Shown piece after piece: positions 13,421 through 20,081 of a DNA stretch of 20,081 bases. The DNA is taken from contig DVMK01000194.1 in the NCBI GenBank assembly GCA_018715025.1, forward strand, positions 1-20,081, in the 5' to 3' direction. The notes under the pieces were generated by a model. The model was not told the origin of the DNA, did not search any database, and worked only from the letters and a program-made list of their open reading frames with translations. The DNA is from Candidatus Caccousia avistercoris. Lineage in GTDB: Bacteria > Bacillota > Clostridia > Oscillospirales > Acutalibacteraceae. Position 1 is the stretch's first letter, and each line of letters begins with the position of its first letter. The translations under genes were made by a program, and so were the position numbers.

Positions 13421-14071
13421 TCAGAAGAACTTCTCGATCTCGAACTCCTTCAGGCTGGGGTAAATGACGTCGGCGGCGGGCAGGTTTTCCCGGGTGCCGA
13501 TGCCCACGGCCAGCATGTTCACGGCCTTGGCCGCCTGCAGGCCCGCCAGAGAGTCCTCGAACACGGCGCAGTCCTCATAGGGCACGCCCAGCCGCTGGGC
13601 GCCCTGGGTGAACACCTCCGGGTCAGGCTTGGCCTTGCTGACGCTGTTGCCGTCCACAATCTCGTCAAAATACGGGGTGAGGCCCACGTTGTTCAGGATG
13701 ATGGGGGAGTTCTTGCTGGCAGAGCCCAGGGCAATCTTCACGCCCCGCTTCTTCAGCTCCTTCAGGCAGTCCAGCGCGCCGTCCAGAATTTCAGAGGCGT
13801 CCATCTTGGAAATGTACTCCACATACCGGGCGTTCTTTTCCGCCGCCATGGCGTCCTTTTCCTCCTGGGTGAAGCGGTCCTGCATGCCGCCCACCTCCAG
13901 CAGGATTTCCAGGGAAGCCATGCGGGAAACGCCCTTCAGGCGCTCGTTGTCCTTCTCGGTGAACTCGAAGCCCAGCCGGGCCGCCAGCTCTTTCCAGGCC
14001 AGGTAATGGTACTTCGCCGTGTCCACCAGGACGCCGTCCAGATCAAACAATGCCGCTTTGTACTTTTTCAT
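13421..14071 (-). CDS. pgmB: beta-phosphoglucomutase (HAD superfamily)
   Basis: A 216-residue HAD-fold phosphomutase converting beta-glucose 1-phosphate to glucose 6-phosphate. FDLDGVLVDT carries the phosphorylated Asp10 and general acid/base Asp12. GSASKN, KAKPDPEVF and VFEDSLAG are the remaining HAD motifs and match beta-PGM enzymes closely; LKGVSRMASLEILLE lies in the cap. The length is normal. The ATG at 14071 is preceded by AAAGGAAA. It lies 60 bp downstream of the GH65 phosphorylase on the same strand. This is the expected pairing, because inverting GH65 phosphorylases release beta-glucose 1-phosphate, which this enzyme alone can feed into glycolysis. Confidence 0.93.
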   Translation of the reverse strand: MKKYKAALFDLDGVLVDTAKYHYLAWKELAARLGFEFTEKDNERLKGVSRMASLEILLEVGGMQDRFTQEEKDAMAAEKNARYVEYISKMDASEILDGALDCLKELKKRGVKIALGSASKNSPIILNNVGLTPYFDEIVDGNSVSKAKPDPEVFTQGAQRLGVPYEDCAVFEDSLAGLQAAKAVNMLAVGIGTRENLPAADVIYPSLKEFEIEKFF

Positions 14072-14131
14072 ATTTATTTTCCTTTCTGTACTTTTATCTG
14101 CTTCTGTAAGCTGCAGCCGCAGGGGCCGGGC

Positions 14132-16429
14132 TCAGCCGGCCGCCGGCGCTGGGGCGATGCCCGTGGGGAAGGTGAGGGTGTCGTGAAGATCCACCGGGCG
14201 GTCGTAGAGGTAAAGGGTTTTGGGGGAGCCCTCTACCAGGGAAAGGTGGCCGCCGTCCCGGTCTACGGTTACGCCGATGAGGGCGTCCTCATACCGCACG
14301 CGGAACTGGTAGCTTTCCCACCCGGCAGGCAGGGCGGGGGCCAGGCAGAGGCCCTTTTCCTTCACCCGCAGGCCGCCGAAGCCGTACACAATGGCCATGT
14401 AGGTGCCGCCCATGTTGGCGGTGTGGATGCCGTCTTTGGTGTTGTGGTGGGTGTTGAACAGGTCCAGCTTGGAGGATTCCCCGAAATACTCGTAAGCCTT
14501 CTCGGGCATCCCCAGGCGGGAGGCCATGATGCTGAAAATGCAGGTGGAGAGGGAGGAGTCGTGGGTGGTGACCTTCTCGTAGTACTGGAAGGAGTTTTTC
14601 ATGGTGGAAAGGGACTGGTAGTCCTCCATGACAAAGTGAGAGAGCACCGTGTCCGCCTGCTTGCACACCTGGAACCGGTACAGGTACAAGGGGTGGTAGT
14701 GCAGCAGCAGGGGGAAGTTTTCCTTGGGCGTGGCGGCAATGTCCCACACCTTTTTCTGCAGGAAGGAGTCGTCCTGGGGGTTGATGTCCAGCTCTTCGTC
14801 GTAGGGCAGGTACATCTTCTCCGAAGCCTCCCGGAAGCCCTCGATCTCCTCCCGGGTCAGGCCGATCTTCTCCGCCACCGGGGCCAGCTTCCCGGCGTCC
14901 TTCAAAATCTGGTACGTGCGGCAGGCCCAGTACATGCCGTACTTGGCCAGGCAGTTGGTGTAGTAGTTGTTGTTTACAATGCAGGTGTACTCGTCCGGGC
15001 CGGTCACGTCGTTGATGCGGAAGGTGCCCTTGTACCAGCTGCCCGCGTCAATCCACAGGCGGCTGGTCTCGAACAGAATCTCCGCCCCGCATTCCGCCAG
15101 GAAGTCCACGTCCTTGGTGAGCAGGTAGTAGTTCACCACCGAGTAGGCGATGTCGCCGTTGATGTGGTACTGGGCGGAGCCGGAGGGGAAGTAGCCGGAG
15201 CATTCCTTGCCCATGATGGTGCGCCAGGCGTACAGCGCCCCCTTCTGGTGGCCCATGATGCGGGCGTTCTCCCGGGCGTAGGGCAGGATGGTGTGCCGGT
15301 ACTGGATCAGGTTGCGGGCAAGGTCGGGCCGGGTCAGGGAGAAGAAGGGCAGCATGTACATTTCCGTGTCCCAGAAATAATGGCCCTCGTACCCTTCGCC
15401 GGAAAGGCCCTTGGCGGCAATGTTGCTGTGGGGGTCTTTGCCCACAGACTGGATGAGCTGGTACAGGTTGTAGGTAACGGCCCGGCTCAGGTCGTCGTCG
15501 CCCTTCACCTGCACGGCGCAGCTTTCCCAGTATTTGTCCAGGTATTCCCGCTGCTTTTCATACCAGTGGGAAAGGGGCTGGGCGGCGGCCTCTGCCACCA
15601 GCCGGGCCGCCTGGGCGCGGCAGTCCCCGTACCGCACCGAATCGCACAGCACGGTGTACTTGGTGAGGGTCACGGACTCGCCCGCCTTCAGGGAAAGGGA
15701 GGCGGTGTACTCTGCCGAGCTTCCCTCCGCCCGCAGGCTTTCCTGCGCCGGGGCAGAGATCACGTTCTTCACCGCAGAGGTCACCGTCAGGCCCGACCTG
15801 GTGGTCTTGGCCGTCACATAGCTGACGCCGTCCTGCAGCTCTGCCGGGGCCGCGTGCAGGTACTGGGGCGACTCCGCCGCCACCCGGGGGTCGCTGGGGT
15901 CGCAGTAGTTTTTCACGCTGCCGATGTGCAGGGAAGAAAACTGCAGCTGGCAGCCGGTGACAGCCGTCACCTTGTACTCAATGGTGAACAGGGGCAGCAT
16001 GGCGAAGGAGGCCATCCGGGTGCTTTCCACCTGCACCTGGGCCCCGCCCGCAGACCGCCAGGAAACCTGCCGCCGGGTCACGCCCTGGGCCATGTCCAGC
16101 TCGCGGGCGCTTTCCAGCACCTCGCCGCCGAAAAGGGAGAAGTTCTCCCCGTTTACCGACAGGAATATGGTCTGGGTGTCCGCCACGTTCAGCATGGTCT
16201 GCTTTTCCTCGCACAGGCCGCACAGCTTCTCCGCCTGGGGCATGTCCGCGAAGTCGTAAAACCCGTTCAGGTATTCCCCGCGGATGCTGCCCACGCCTTC
16301 CGGCACGCCCTCCTCAAAATTGGAGCGAACCCCCAGGTAGCCGTTGGCGTTGTGAAACAGCGTCTCGTTCACCATCAGCTCTTCCCGGTCAAGGCTCAGG
16401 TTGGTTTTTCGCAAAAGCTTTGTGTTCAT
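14132..16429 (-). CDS. GH65 family alpha-glucosyl disaccharide phosphorylase
   Basis: A 765-residue inverting phosphorylase that cleaves an alpha-linked glucosyl disaccharide (maltose, trehalose, kojibiose or nigerose type) with phosphate to beta-glucose 1-phosphate plus a sugar. An N-terminal beta-sandwich (about 1-270) is followed by the (alpha/alpha)6 catalytic barrel with GLSGEGYEGHYFWDTEMYM. The general acid is Glu480 in DVTGPDEYT, and the phosphate-binding region is HTANMGG from His669. A C-terminal beta domain begins GLRVKEKGLCLAPALPAGW. Specificity depends on a barrel loop (here around ECSGYFPSGSAQYHINGDI) that I cannot assign safely. I placed the start at 16429, not at the upstream 16489, because AAGGAGAAAGGG lies directly before it and the extra residues are not family-like. 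It is the first gene of the operon, with pgmB next, divergent from a sugar ABC transporter. Confidence 0.92.
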   Translation of the reverse strand: MNTKLLRKTNLSLDREELMVNETLFHNANGYLGVRSNFEEGVPEGVGSIRGEYLNGFYDFADMPQAEKLCGLCEEKQTMLNVADTQTIFLSVNGENFSLFGGEVLESARELDMAQGVTRRQVSWRSAGGAQVQVESTRMASFAMLPLFTIEYKVTAVTGCQLQFSSLHIGSVKNYCDPSDPRVAAESPQYLHAAPAELQDGVSYVTAKTTRSGLTVTSAVKNVISAPAQESLRAEGSSAEYTASLSLKAGESVTLTKYTVLCDSVRYGDCRAQAARLVAEAAAQPLSHWYEKQREYLDKYWESCAVQVKGDDDLSRAVTYNLYQLIQSVGKDPHSNIAAKGLSGEGYEGHYFWDTEMYMLPFFSLTRPDLARNLIQYRHTILPYARENARIMGHQKGALYAWRTIMGKECSGYFPSGSAQYHINGDIAYSVVNYYLLTKDVDFLAECGAEILFETSRLWIDAGSWYKGTFRINDVTGPDEYTCIVNNNYYTNCLAKYGMYWACRTYQILKDAGKLAPVAEKIGLTREEIEGFREASEKMYLPYDEELDINPQDDSFLQKKVWDIAATPKENFPLLLHYHPLYLYRFQVCKQADTVLSHFVMEDYQSLSTMKNSFQYYEKVTTHDSSLSTCIFSIMASRLGMPEKAYEYFGESSKLDLFNTHHNTKDGIHTANMGGTYMAIVYGFGGLRVKEKGLCLAPALPAGWESYQFRVRYEDALIGVTVDRDGGHLSLVEGSPKTLYLYDRPVDLHDTLTFPTGIAPAPAAG

Positions 16430-16456
16430 CCCTTTCTCCTTCCTCCGCGCCTGTTT

Positions 16457-16472
16457 CCAAAAACGTTTTCGG
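16457..16472. promoter_or_regulatory. LacI-family-like operator in the GH65 leader
   Basis: CCAAAAACGTTTTCGG is a 16-bp palindrome with one asymmetric pair (14 of 16 bases symmetric), centred on CG. A central CG within A/T-rich arms is the pattern of LacI/GalR-family (including MalR/CcpA-like) operators. It lies about 30-45 bp downstream of the predicted GH65 transcription start, where a bound repressor would block elongation. No LacI-type gene is in the window. Confidence 0.5.
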
Positions 16473-16508
16473 AATTGCGGCACGGCCAATCCCTATTCTC
16501 TTTTCTCT

Positions 16509-16537
16509 ATTATAGGAAAGGTTTCCGCCGCCGTCAA
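16509..16537 (-). promoter_or_regulatory. Strong sigma-A promoter for the GH65-pgmB operon
   Basis: On the minus strand, TTGACG (16537-16532) and a perfect TATAAT (16514-16509) are separated by exactly 17 bp. The start point would be near 16502, with a leader of about 70 nt that contains the LacI-type palindrome. Confidence 0.85.
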
Positions 16538-16669
16538 TGCGGAAATGGGAAAAATTTTGCGAAGCGGCAGGAAAATATGGATTCCGGCAGGGGCGGGGCG
16601 GTTTTTCCCCTGGCGGGAAGAGAGGCTCGGAAATTCAATAAACCGCGCCGTTGTGAAGGCTGCAAGAAA

Positions 16670-16696
16670 TATATGTTGTGCAAAAACTATATGTTG
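16670..16696 (+). repeat. Direct repeat TATATGTTG next to the transporter promoter
   Basis: TATATGTTG occurs at 16670-16678 and 16688-16696, 18 bp apart. The second copy overlaps the first bases of the -35 element. This arrangement would suit a dimeric activator such as an AraC-type protein, but no regulator gene is adjacent. Confidence 0.45.
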
Positions 16697-16722
16697 AATT
16701 CACGATTCAAGAATGATATGGT
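16694..16722 (+). promoter_or_regulatory. Promoter for the sugar ABC transporter operon
   Basis: TTGAAT (16694-16699) and TATGGT (16717-16722) are 17 bp apart, with TGA before the -10 (extended -10). An inverted repeat TTGAAT-tcacg-ATTCAA (16694-16710) overlies the -35 and may be an operator. The start point is about 75 nt before the first gene. Confidence 0.55.
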
Positions 16723-16803
16723 AAATTTCATCAGAGTTACAGCCGCCGTTCTTCCTTTCCCAAAAGGGAGGAGGGCCCAAAATCTAACGATGGAGGTATT
16801 TTT

Positions 16804-18462
16804 ATGAAAAAGAGAGGATATGGCATAATCGCCGGATTGTTGGCGGCAGCAATGGTTGCGGGTACGTTTGCCAGCTGCCAAAGCGCACCGGCGGATGTAC
16901 AGTCCGCCCCGGCAGATGCGCCATCAGCCCAGGGGGGCGAGTCTCAGGCCCCGGCGGAACCGATCTCGTTCCCGCTGGCAGAACCGGCAGAGCTCACCAT
17001 TGCCACAGAAGACGGGACGGTAGCCTCCCTGGCAGACAACCTTCCCCTGTGGCAGGAGATTGAAAAACGCACCAATATTAAAATCAGCTGGGATGTGACT
17101 GCCCCGGCCCAGTACGCAGAGGTGATGAAGCTTCGCGTAAGCGCGGGGGGAGATCTGCCGGACGTCATGCTGCTTCCCAACGGGTTGAACCTGGGCGAAT
17201 TGGGCGGCGACGGAATGATTGTCCCGCTGGAGGGCTACATTGACCAATACGGCGGCAACATACAGAAGGTGTATGAGAAGTTCCCCCACGTGAAAGCCCT
17301 GACCTCGGCGGATGGACACATCTATTCCATTAATACGGTGAGTGAAAACGCCTATTTCATGCCTTACTGCTTTATTATCCGGAAGGATTGGCTGGACAGG
17401 CTGGGCCTTTCGGAGCCGGAGTCCATTGAGGAGTGGGAGGTTGTGCTGCGCGCGTTCCGCGATGAAGACGCGGACGGCGACGGGGACGCGGCGGATGAGA
17501 TCCCCTTCTCGGTAGGCGGGCACGCATGGTACACCACCTTCTGGGCCTACGCCTGGGGGCTGCACCTGTTCTACTCCGACGGCTGGTACCCGGACGAAAA
17601 CGGGCAGATGCAGTATGAATTTATCAGTGACAGGGCAAAGGAATTTTATACCTGGCTGAATGGGATTTACGAGGAAGGCCTGATTGATCCCGAATTCCTC
17701 ACGCTGGGGGACGAAACAAAGCTTTACGAGAAGGTAGTGCGCAACGAGGTGGGCGCATTCTCTGCGTACCCATCCCAGATCCCCATGCTGGAAGAAGCGC
17801 TGCGGGCCAATGGCACAGCGGACGCTGAACTGGTGCCCCTGATCCCTCCCAAGGGCCCCTATGGCCAAATGACGGAAATTTTGGGCGACATGTCGGTGAA
17901 CGGTTATGTGGTCACAAACAGCTGCGAACGCCCAGAGATTGTGGTAGCCCTCATTAACTACCTGATGAGCGACGAGGGAACCCTGCTGATGAACCTGGGC
18001 ATAGAAGGAGAGACCTATGTGACAAACGACGACGGCTCTCTCAGCCTGACAGAGCTTGTCACCAACAATCCTGACGGCTTGACAGAAGCAGAGGTTCTTT
18101 CCTCCTACGGCTGCCAGCTCGGCCTCCCGTACGTTATGTCTGAGAAAAGGGGAGAGGTCATGCTGTATGAGTACCCAGAGGAAATGCGGGAAAAAATCGT
18201 AACCGTGTCTGACGAAACCAGACAGTATGCCGTGTCCGGCCTGGTGCTTCCCCCCGCTACAGAAGAGGAAAGCGCTACCATTTCCGGCTTGTCCGGCGAC
18301 CTGGCCACCTATATTTGGGAAATGACCGGCAAGTTCACCGTGGGCACCGCCGACATTGAGGCAGAATGGGACAGCTACGTGTCCTTTGTGAAGGGGCTGG
18401 GCGTGGACCAGATTCTGGCCGTGAAGCAAGCCCAGTATGACAGGCTGGAAGAGGCAGAATGA
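16804..18462 (+). CDS. Sugar ABC transporter substrate-binding lipoprotein, LplA/CUT1 type
   Basis: A 552-residue extracellular solute-binding protein (SBP family 1). The signal peptide ends in FASC with lipid-anchored Cys25. A Ala/Pro/Ser/Gln-rich linker (about 26-55) precedes the binding domains, which show IEKRTNIKISWDV, SAGGDLPDVML, FIIRKDWLDRLGL and an acidic calcium-loop-like DEDADGDGDAADEIPF from residue 220. That acidic loop followed by DEIPF is typical of the LplA/YtcQ subgroup that captures oligosaccharides. GGAGG is 7 nt before the ATG. Its stop codon overlaps an ATG of the next gene (ATGA), and two permease genes follow, giving a standard CUT1 operon. The ligand is unknown. The divergent GH65 phosphorylase suggests an alpha-glucoside, though LplA-type carriers often serve larger glycans. 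Confidence 0.92.
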   Translation: MKKRGYGIIAGLLAAAMVAGTFASCQSAPADVQSAPADAPSAQGGESQAPAEPISFPLAEPAELTIATEDGTVASLADNLPLWQEIEKRTNIKISWDVTAPAQYAEVMKLRVSAGGDLPDVMLLPNGLNLGELGGDGMIVPLEGYIDQYGGNIQKVYEKFPHVKALTSADGHIYSINTVSENAYFMPYCFIIRKDWLDRLGLSEPESIEEWEVVLRAFRDEDADGDGDAADEIPFSVGGHAWYTTFWAYAWGLHLFYSDGWYPDENGQMQYEFISDRAKEFYTWLNGIYEEGLIDPEFLTLGDETKLYEKVVRNEVGAFSAYPSQIPMLEEALRANGTADAELVPLIPPKGPYGQMTEILGDMSVNGYVVTNSCERPEIVVALINYLMSDEGTLLMNLGIEGETYVTNDDGSLSLTELVTNNPDGLTEAEVLSSYGCQLGLPYVMSEKRGEVMLYEYPEEMREKIVTVSDETRQYAVSGLVLPPATEEESATISGLSGDLATYIWEMTGKFTVGTADIEAEWDSYVSFVKGLGVDQILAVKQAQYDRLEEAE

Positions 18463-18479
18463 CAGGAAGTGGAGGGAAA

Positions 18480-19397
18480 ATGAAAAACAAATGGATTCGT
18501 CTGAAAAAGAACATAAAGAGGGATAGGGCGCTTCTGTTGATCATTCTTCCTGTGGTAATTCATTACCTGGTGTTTTTTTACTACCCCATGTATGGAAATA
18601 TCATCGCCTTTAAGGATTACTCACCGGTAAAGGGCATTTGGGGCAGCGACTGGGCGGGCTTCCAATACTTTATGCAGTTTTTCCGCTCCCCCTATTTTGT
18701 CAGGGTGCTGCGCAATACGGCGCTGATCAGCGTTTACAGCATTCTGTGGGGCTTCCCCATCCCAATCCTGTTTGCGCTGATCACCAACGATCTGAAGGCG
18801 GGGGCGTACAAGCGGGTGGTGCAGGCGGTCAGCTATATCCCCTACTTCATCTCCACCGTCATCATCTGCGGCATGCTGGTGAATTTCCTTTCCCCAAGCA
18901 CAGGCATTGTAAACATGGTCATCAAAGCCCTGGGCGGGGAACCTATCAACTTCCTGATGGAACCCAGCTGGTTCCGCACGGTATTCATCGCCAGCGGCGT
19001 GTGGCAGGGGTTCGGCTGGTCTGCCATCATCTATTTGGCCGCCCTCACCGGCGTCAGCCCGGAGCTGTACGAGGCCGCCAAAATTGACGGGGCCAGCAAG
19101 GTTTGCCGGGTTATGCATATATCGCTGCCAAGCATACTGCCCACTATTGTGGTCACCCTCATCCTGCAAATCGGCACCCTGATGAGCATTGGGTATGAGA
19201 AGATTATTCTGCTGTACAACCCGGTTACCCTTGAGGTTGCAGACGTTATCTCCTCCTACACATACAGAACCGGCCTGGTAGAAGGGAACTACAGCTTCGC
19301 CGCTGCAGTGGGATTGTTCAACTCGGTTATCAATTTGATTCTGGTCATCTTTGCGGATAAGGTAAGCCGGAAGGTGTCAGAGGTTTCTCTCTGGTAA
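18480..19397 (+). CDS. Sugar ABC transporter permease, LplB type
   Basis: A 305-residue inner-membrane permease with about six helices. It opens with a basic N-terminus and then LLLIILPVVIHYLVFFYYPMYG, as in LplB/YtcP-family proteins. The EAA loop that docks the ATPase is EAAKIDGA (Glu198 to Gly204) followed by ISLPSILPTI. An upstream in-frame ATG at 18459 overlaps the previous stop codon. I prefer 18480 because the resulting N-terminus resembles relatives and AGGAAG lies 10 nt before it, but 18459 with translational coupling cannot be excluded. It partners with the second permease to form the channel. No ATPase gene is visible; Gram-positive CUT1 systems often share an MsmX-type ATPase encoded elsewhere. 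Confidence 0.9.
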   Translation: MKNKWIRLKKNIKRDRALLLIILPVVIHYLVFFYYPMYGNIIAFKDYSPVKGIWGSDWAGFQYFMQFFRSPYFVRVLRNTALISVYSILWGFPIPILFALITNDLKAGAYKRVVQAVSYIPYFISTVIICGMLVNFLSPSTGIVNMVIKALGGEPINFLMEPSWFRTVFIASGVWQGFGWSAIIYLAALTGVSPELYEAAKIDGASKVCRVMHISLPSILPTIVVTLILQIGTLMSIGYEKIILLYNPVTLEVADVISSYTYRTGLVEGNYSFAAAVGLFNSVINLILVIFADKVSRKVSEVSLW

Positions 19398-19459
19398 AAA
19401 AGATTTTGATGAGATTTTGAAAAACGCCTGCTGCGGCGGGCGAGGAGGTGAAAACGGAA

Positions 19460-20081
19460 ATGAGCTTAGGAAAAAGGCGGGAAAGATTGTCGGCGGGCGA
19501 CACAGTTTACACCGGGCTCATCTATCTGCTCAGCTTTTTTGCAGCCTGCATAACAGCCTACCCCTTACTCTATGTGTTCAGCATGTCGATCAGCGCTCCG
19601 GAATCTGTTGTGGCGAACACCGTGGTCCTCCTCCCCCAAGGCTTTTCCCTGCAAGCGTACGACATTGTGTTCCGAAACGCGGAGATATGGCGCTCTTACT
19701 ATAATACGGTGTGGTACACCGTGGTAGGCACGCTGTTCAGCACCGTACTAACGCTGATGGCGGCGTATCCCCTCTCCAGAAAGCAGTTCTTTCTGAGAAG
19801 GCAGCTGTCGTTCTTTTTCTCCGTCACCATGTTTCTGGCCGGCTCCTTAATCCCCATGTATATCCTGATCAACCGCTTGGGCCTGTACAATACCAGGTGG
19901 GCGCTTATTCTTCCCGTGGGGGCGGCCCCTTACTACATTATTGTGGCAAGAACATTTTTGTCCGCCATACCGGAAAGCCTTTACGAATCGGCTAAAATAG
20001 ACGGGGCCACAGAACTGACCGTTCTGAGGAAAATATTCGTGCCGCTTTCCAAGCCAATCATCGCTGTGCTGGTGATCTATT
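19460..20081 (+). CDS. Sugar ABC transporter permease, LplC/YtcP type (partial, runs off window)
   Basis: 207 codons of an open frame that continues past the window end. After a short basic N-terminus come hydrophobic segments and family-typical stretches: YPLLYVFSMSIS, GFSLQAYDIVF, SYYNTVWYTVVGTLFS, LIPMYILINRLGLYNT, and the EAA loop ESAKIDGATE (from Glu176) followed by FVPLSKPI. This is the second permease of a CUT1 system. GAGGAGGTG (19442-19450) is 9 nt before the ATG. The gene begins 62 bp after the first permease. A typical member has about 290-300 residues, so roughly a third is missing from view. Confidence 0.92.
   Translation, partial: MSLGKRRERLSAGDTVYTGLIYLLSFFAACITAYPLLYVFSMSISAPESVVANTVVLLPQGFSLQAYDIVFRNAEIWRSYYNTVWYTVVGTLFSTVLTLMAAYPLSRKQFFLRRQLSFFFSVTMFLAGSLIPMYILINRLGLYNTRWALILPVGAAPYYIIVARTFLSAIPESLYESAKIDGATELTVLRKIFVPLSKPIIAVLVIY

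Larger units (their letters stand above)
16430..16803. other. Divergent control region between GH65 operon and ABC transporter operon
   Basis: 374 bp without a gene. From left to right it holds the GH65 leader with a LacI-type palindrome (16457-16472), the minus-strand promoter (16509-16537), a G/C-rich filler with no clear motif (about 16540-16665), direct repeats (16670-16696), the plus-strand promoter (16694-16722), and the transporter leader ending in the ribosome binding site GGAGG near 16792. A small CTTTCCC-AAAA-GGGAG hairpin near 16757-16773 lies in that leader. Confidence 0.6.

Noticed and set aside
13349..16807. A 1152-codon open frame on the plus strand, antisense to pgmB and GH65
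   Set aside because: The opposite strand carries two well-recognised enzymes with intact motifs. GC-rich third positions suppress stops in the antisense frame. The translation is Gly/His/Val/Gln-rich with no family resemblance.

Overview
The window looks like chromosomal DNA from a fairly GC-rich, low-GC-phylum (Firmicutes) gut-type Clostridium relative, probably of the Oscillospiraceae/Ruminococcaceae kind. This rests on strong AGGAGG-type ribosome binding sites, sigma-A promoters often with a TGn extended -10, Gram-positive lipoproteins, a DUF815 ATPase, a GH65/beta-phosphoglucomutase pair and LplABC-type sugar transporters. It is an inference from gene content and style, not from a marker gene. 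No phage, IS element, CRISPR array, rRNA or tRNA was seen.

Layout. (1) 1-533 holds no gene. It opens with six DnaA-box-like 9-mers in about 80 bp, then an extended -10 promoter and a leader with four strong hairpins. (2) 534-4845 (+) is rlmB (23S rRNA 2'-O-methyltransferase) followed by a 1157-residue protein. That protein has about 600 disordered Pro/Glu/Arg-rich residues and then a membrane core that looks like a P1B-type ATPase stripped of its catalytic motifs. A clear terminator follows. (3) 4957-5592 (+) is an SGNH/GDSL esterase, followed by 0.5 kb without a convincing gene and two convergent terminators. (4) 8593-6105 (-) is a two-gene operon: a DUF815 AAA-type ATPase, then a lipoprotein fusing a BtuF/FepB-like binding domain to a peptidoglycan-binding domain. 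(5) 10094-8760 (-) is a MATE efflux pump, divergent from 10425-11270 (+), a BmrR/BltR-like MerR regulator. Directly after the regulator comes a 2,4-diaminopentanoate-dehydrogenase-like oxidoreductase (11400-12425). Its promoter has the 19-bp spacer typical of MerR-activated genes. (6) 13164-12493 (-) is a PPP-family phosphatase. (7) 16429-13421 (-) is a GH65 disaccharide phosphorylase and beta-phosphoglucomutase, divergent from 16804-20081 (+), a CUT1 (LplA/LplB/LplC-type) sugar ABC transporter whose second permease is cut by the window end.

How the parts may work together. Region 7 reads as a carbohydrate module: uptake by the transporter (ATPase not encoded here), phosphorolysis of an alpha-glucosyl disaccharide to beta-glucose 1-phosphate, and isomerisation to glucose 6-phosphate. 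A LacI-type operator lies in the GH65 leader. Region 5 reads as a small drug/metabolite-responsive module. The most unusual items are the pseudo-P-type ATPase, the MerR-controlled orphan dehydrogenase, the binding-domain/peptidoglycan-domain fusion and the DnaA-box cluster.
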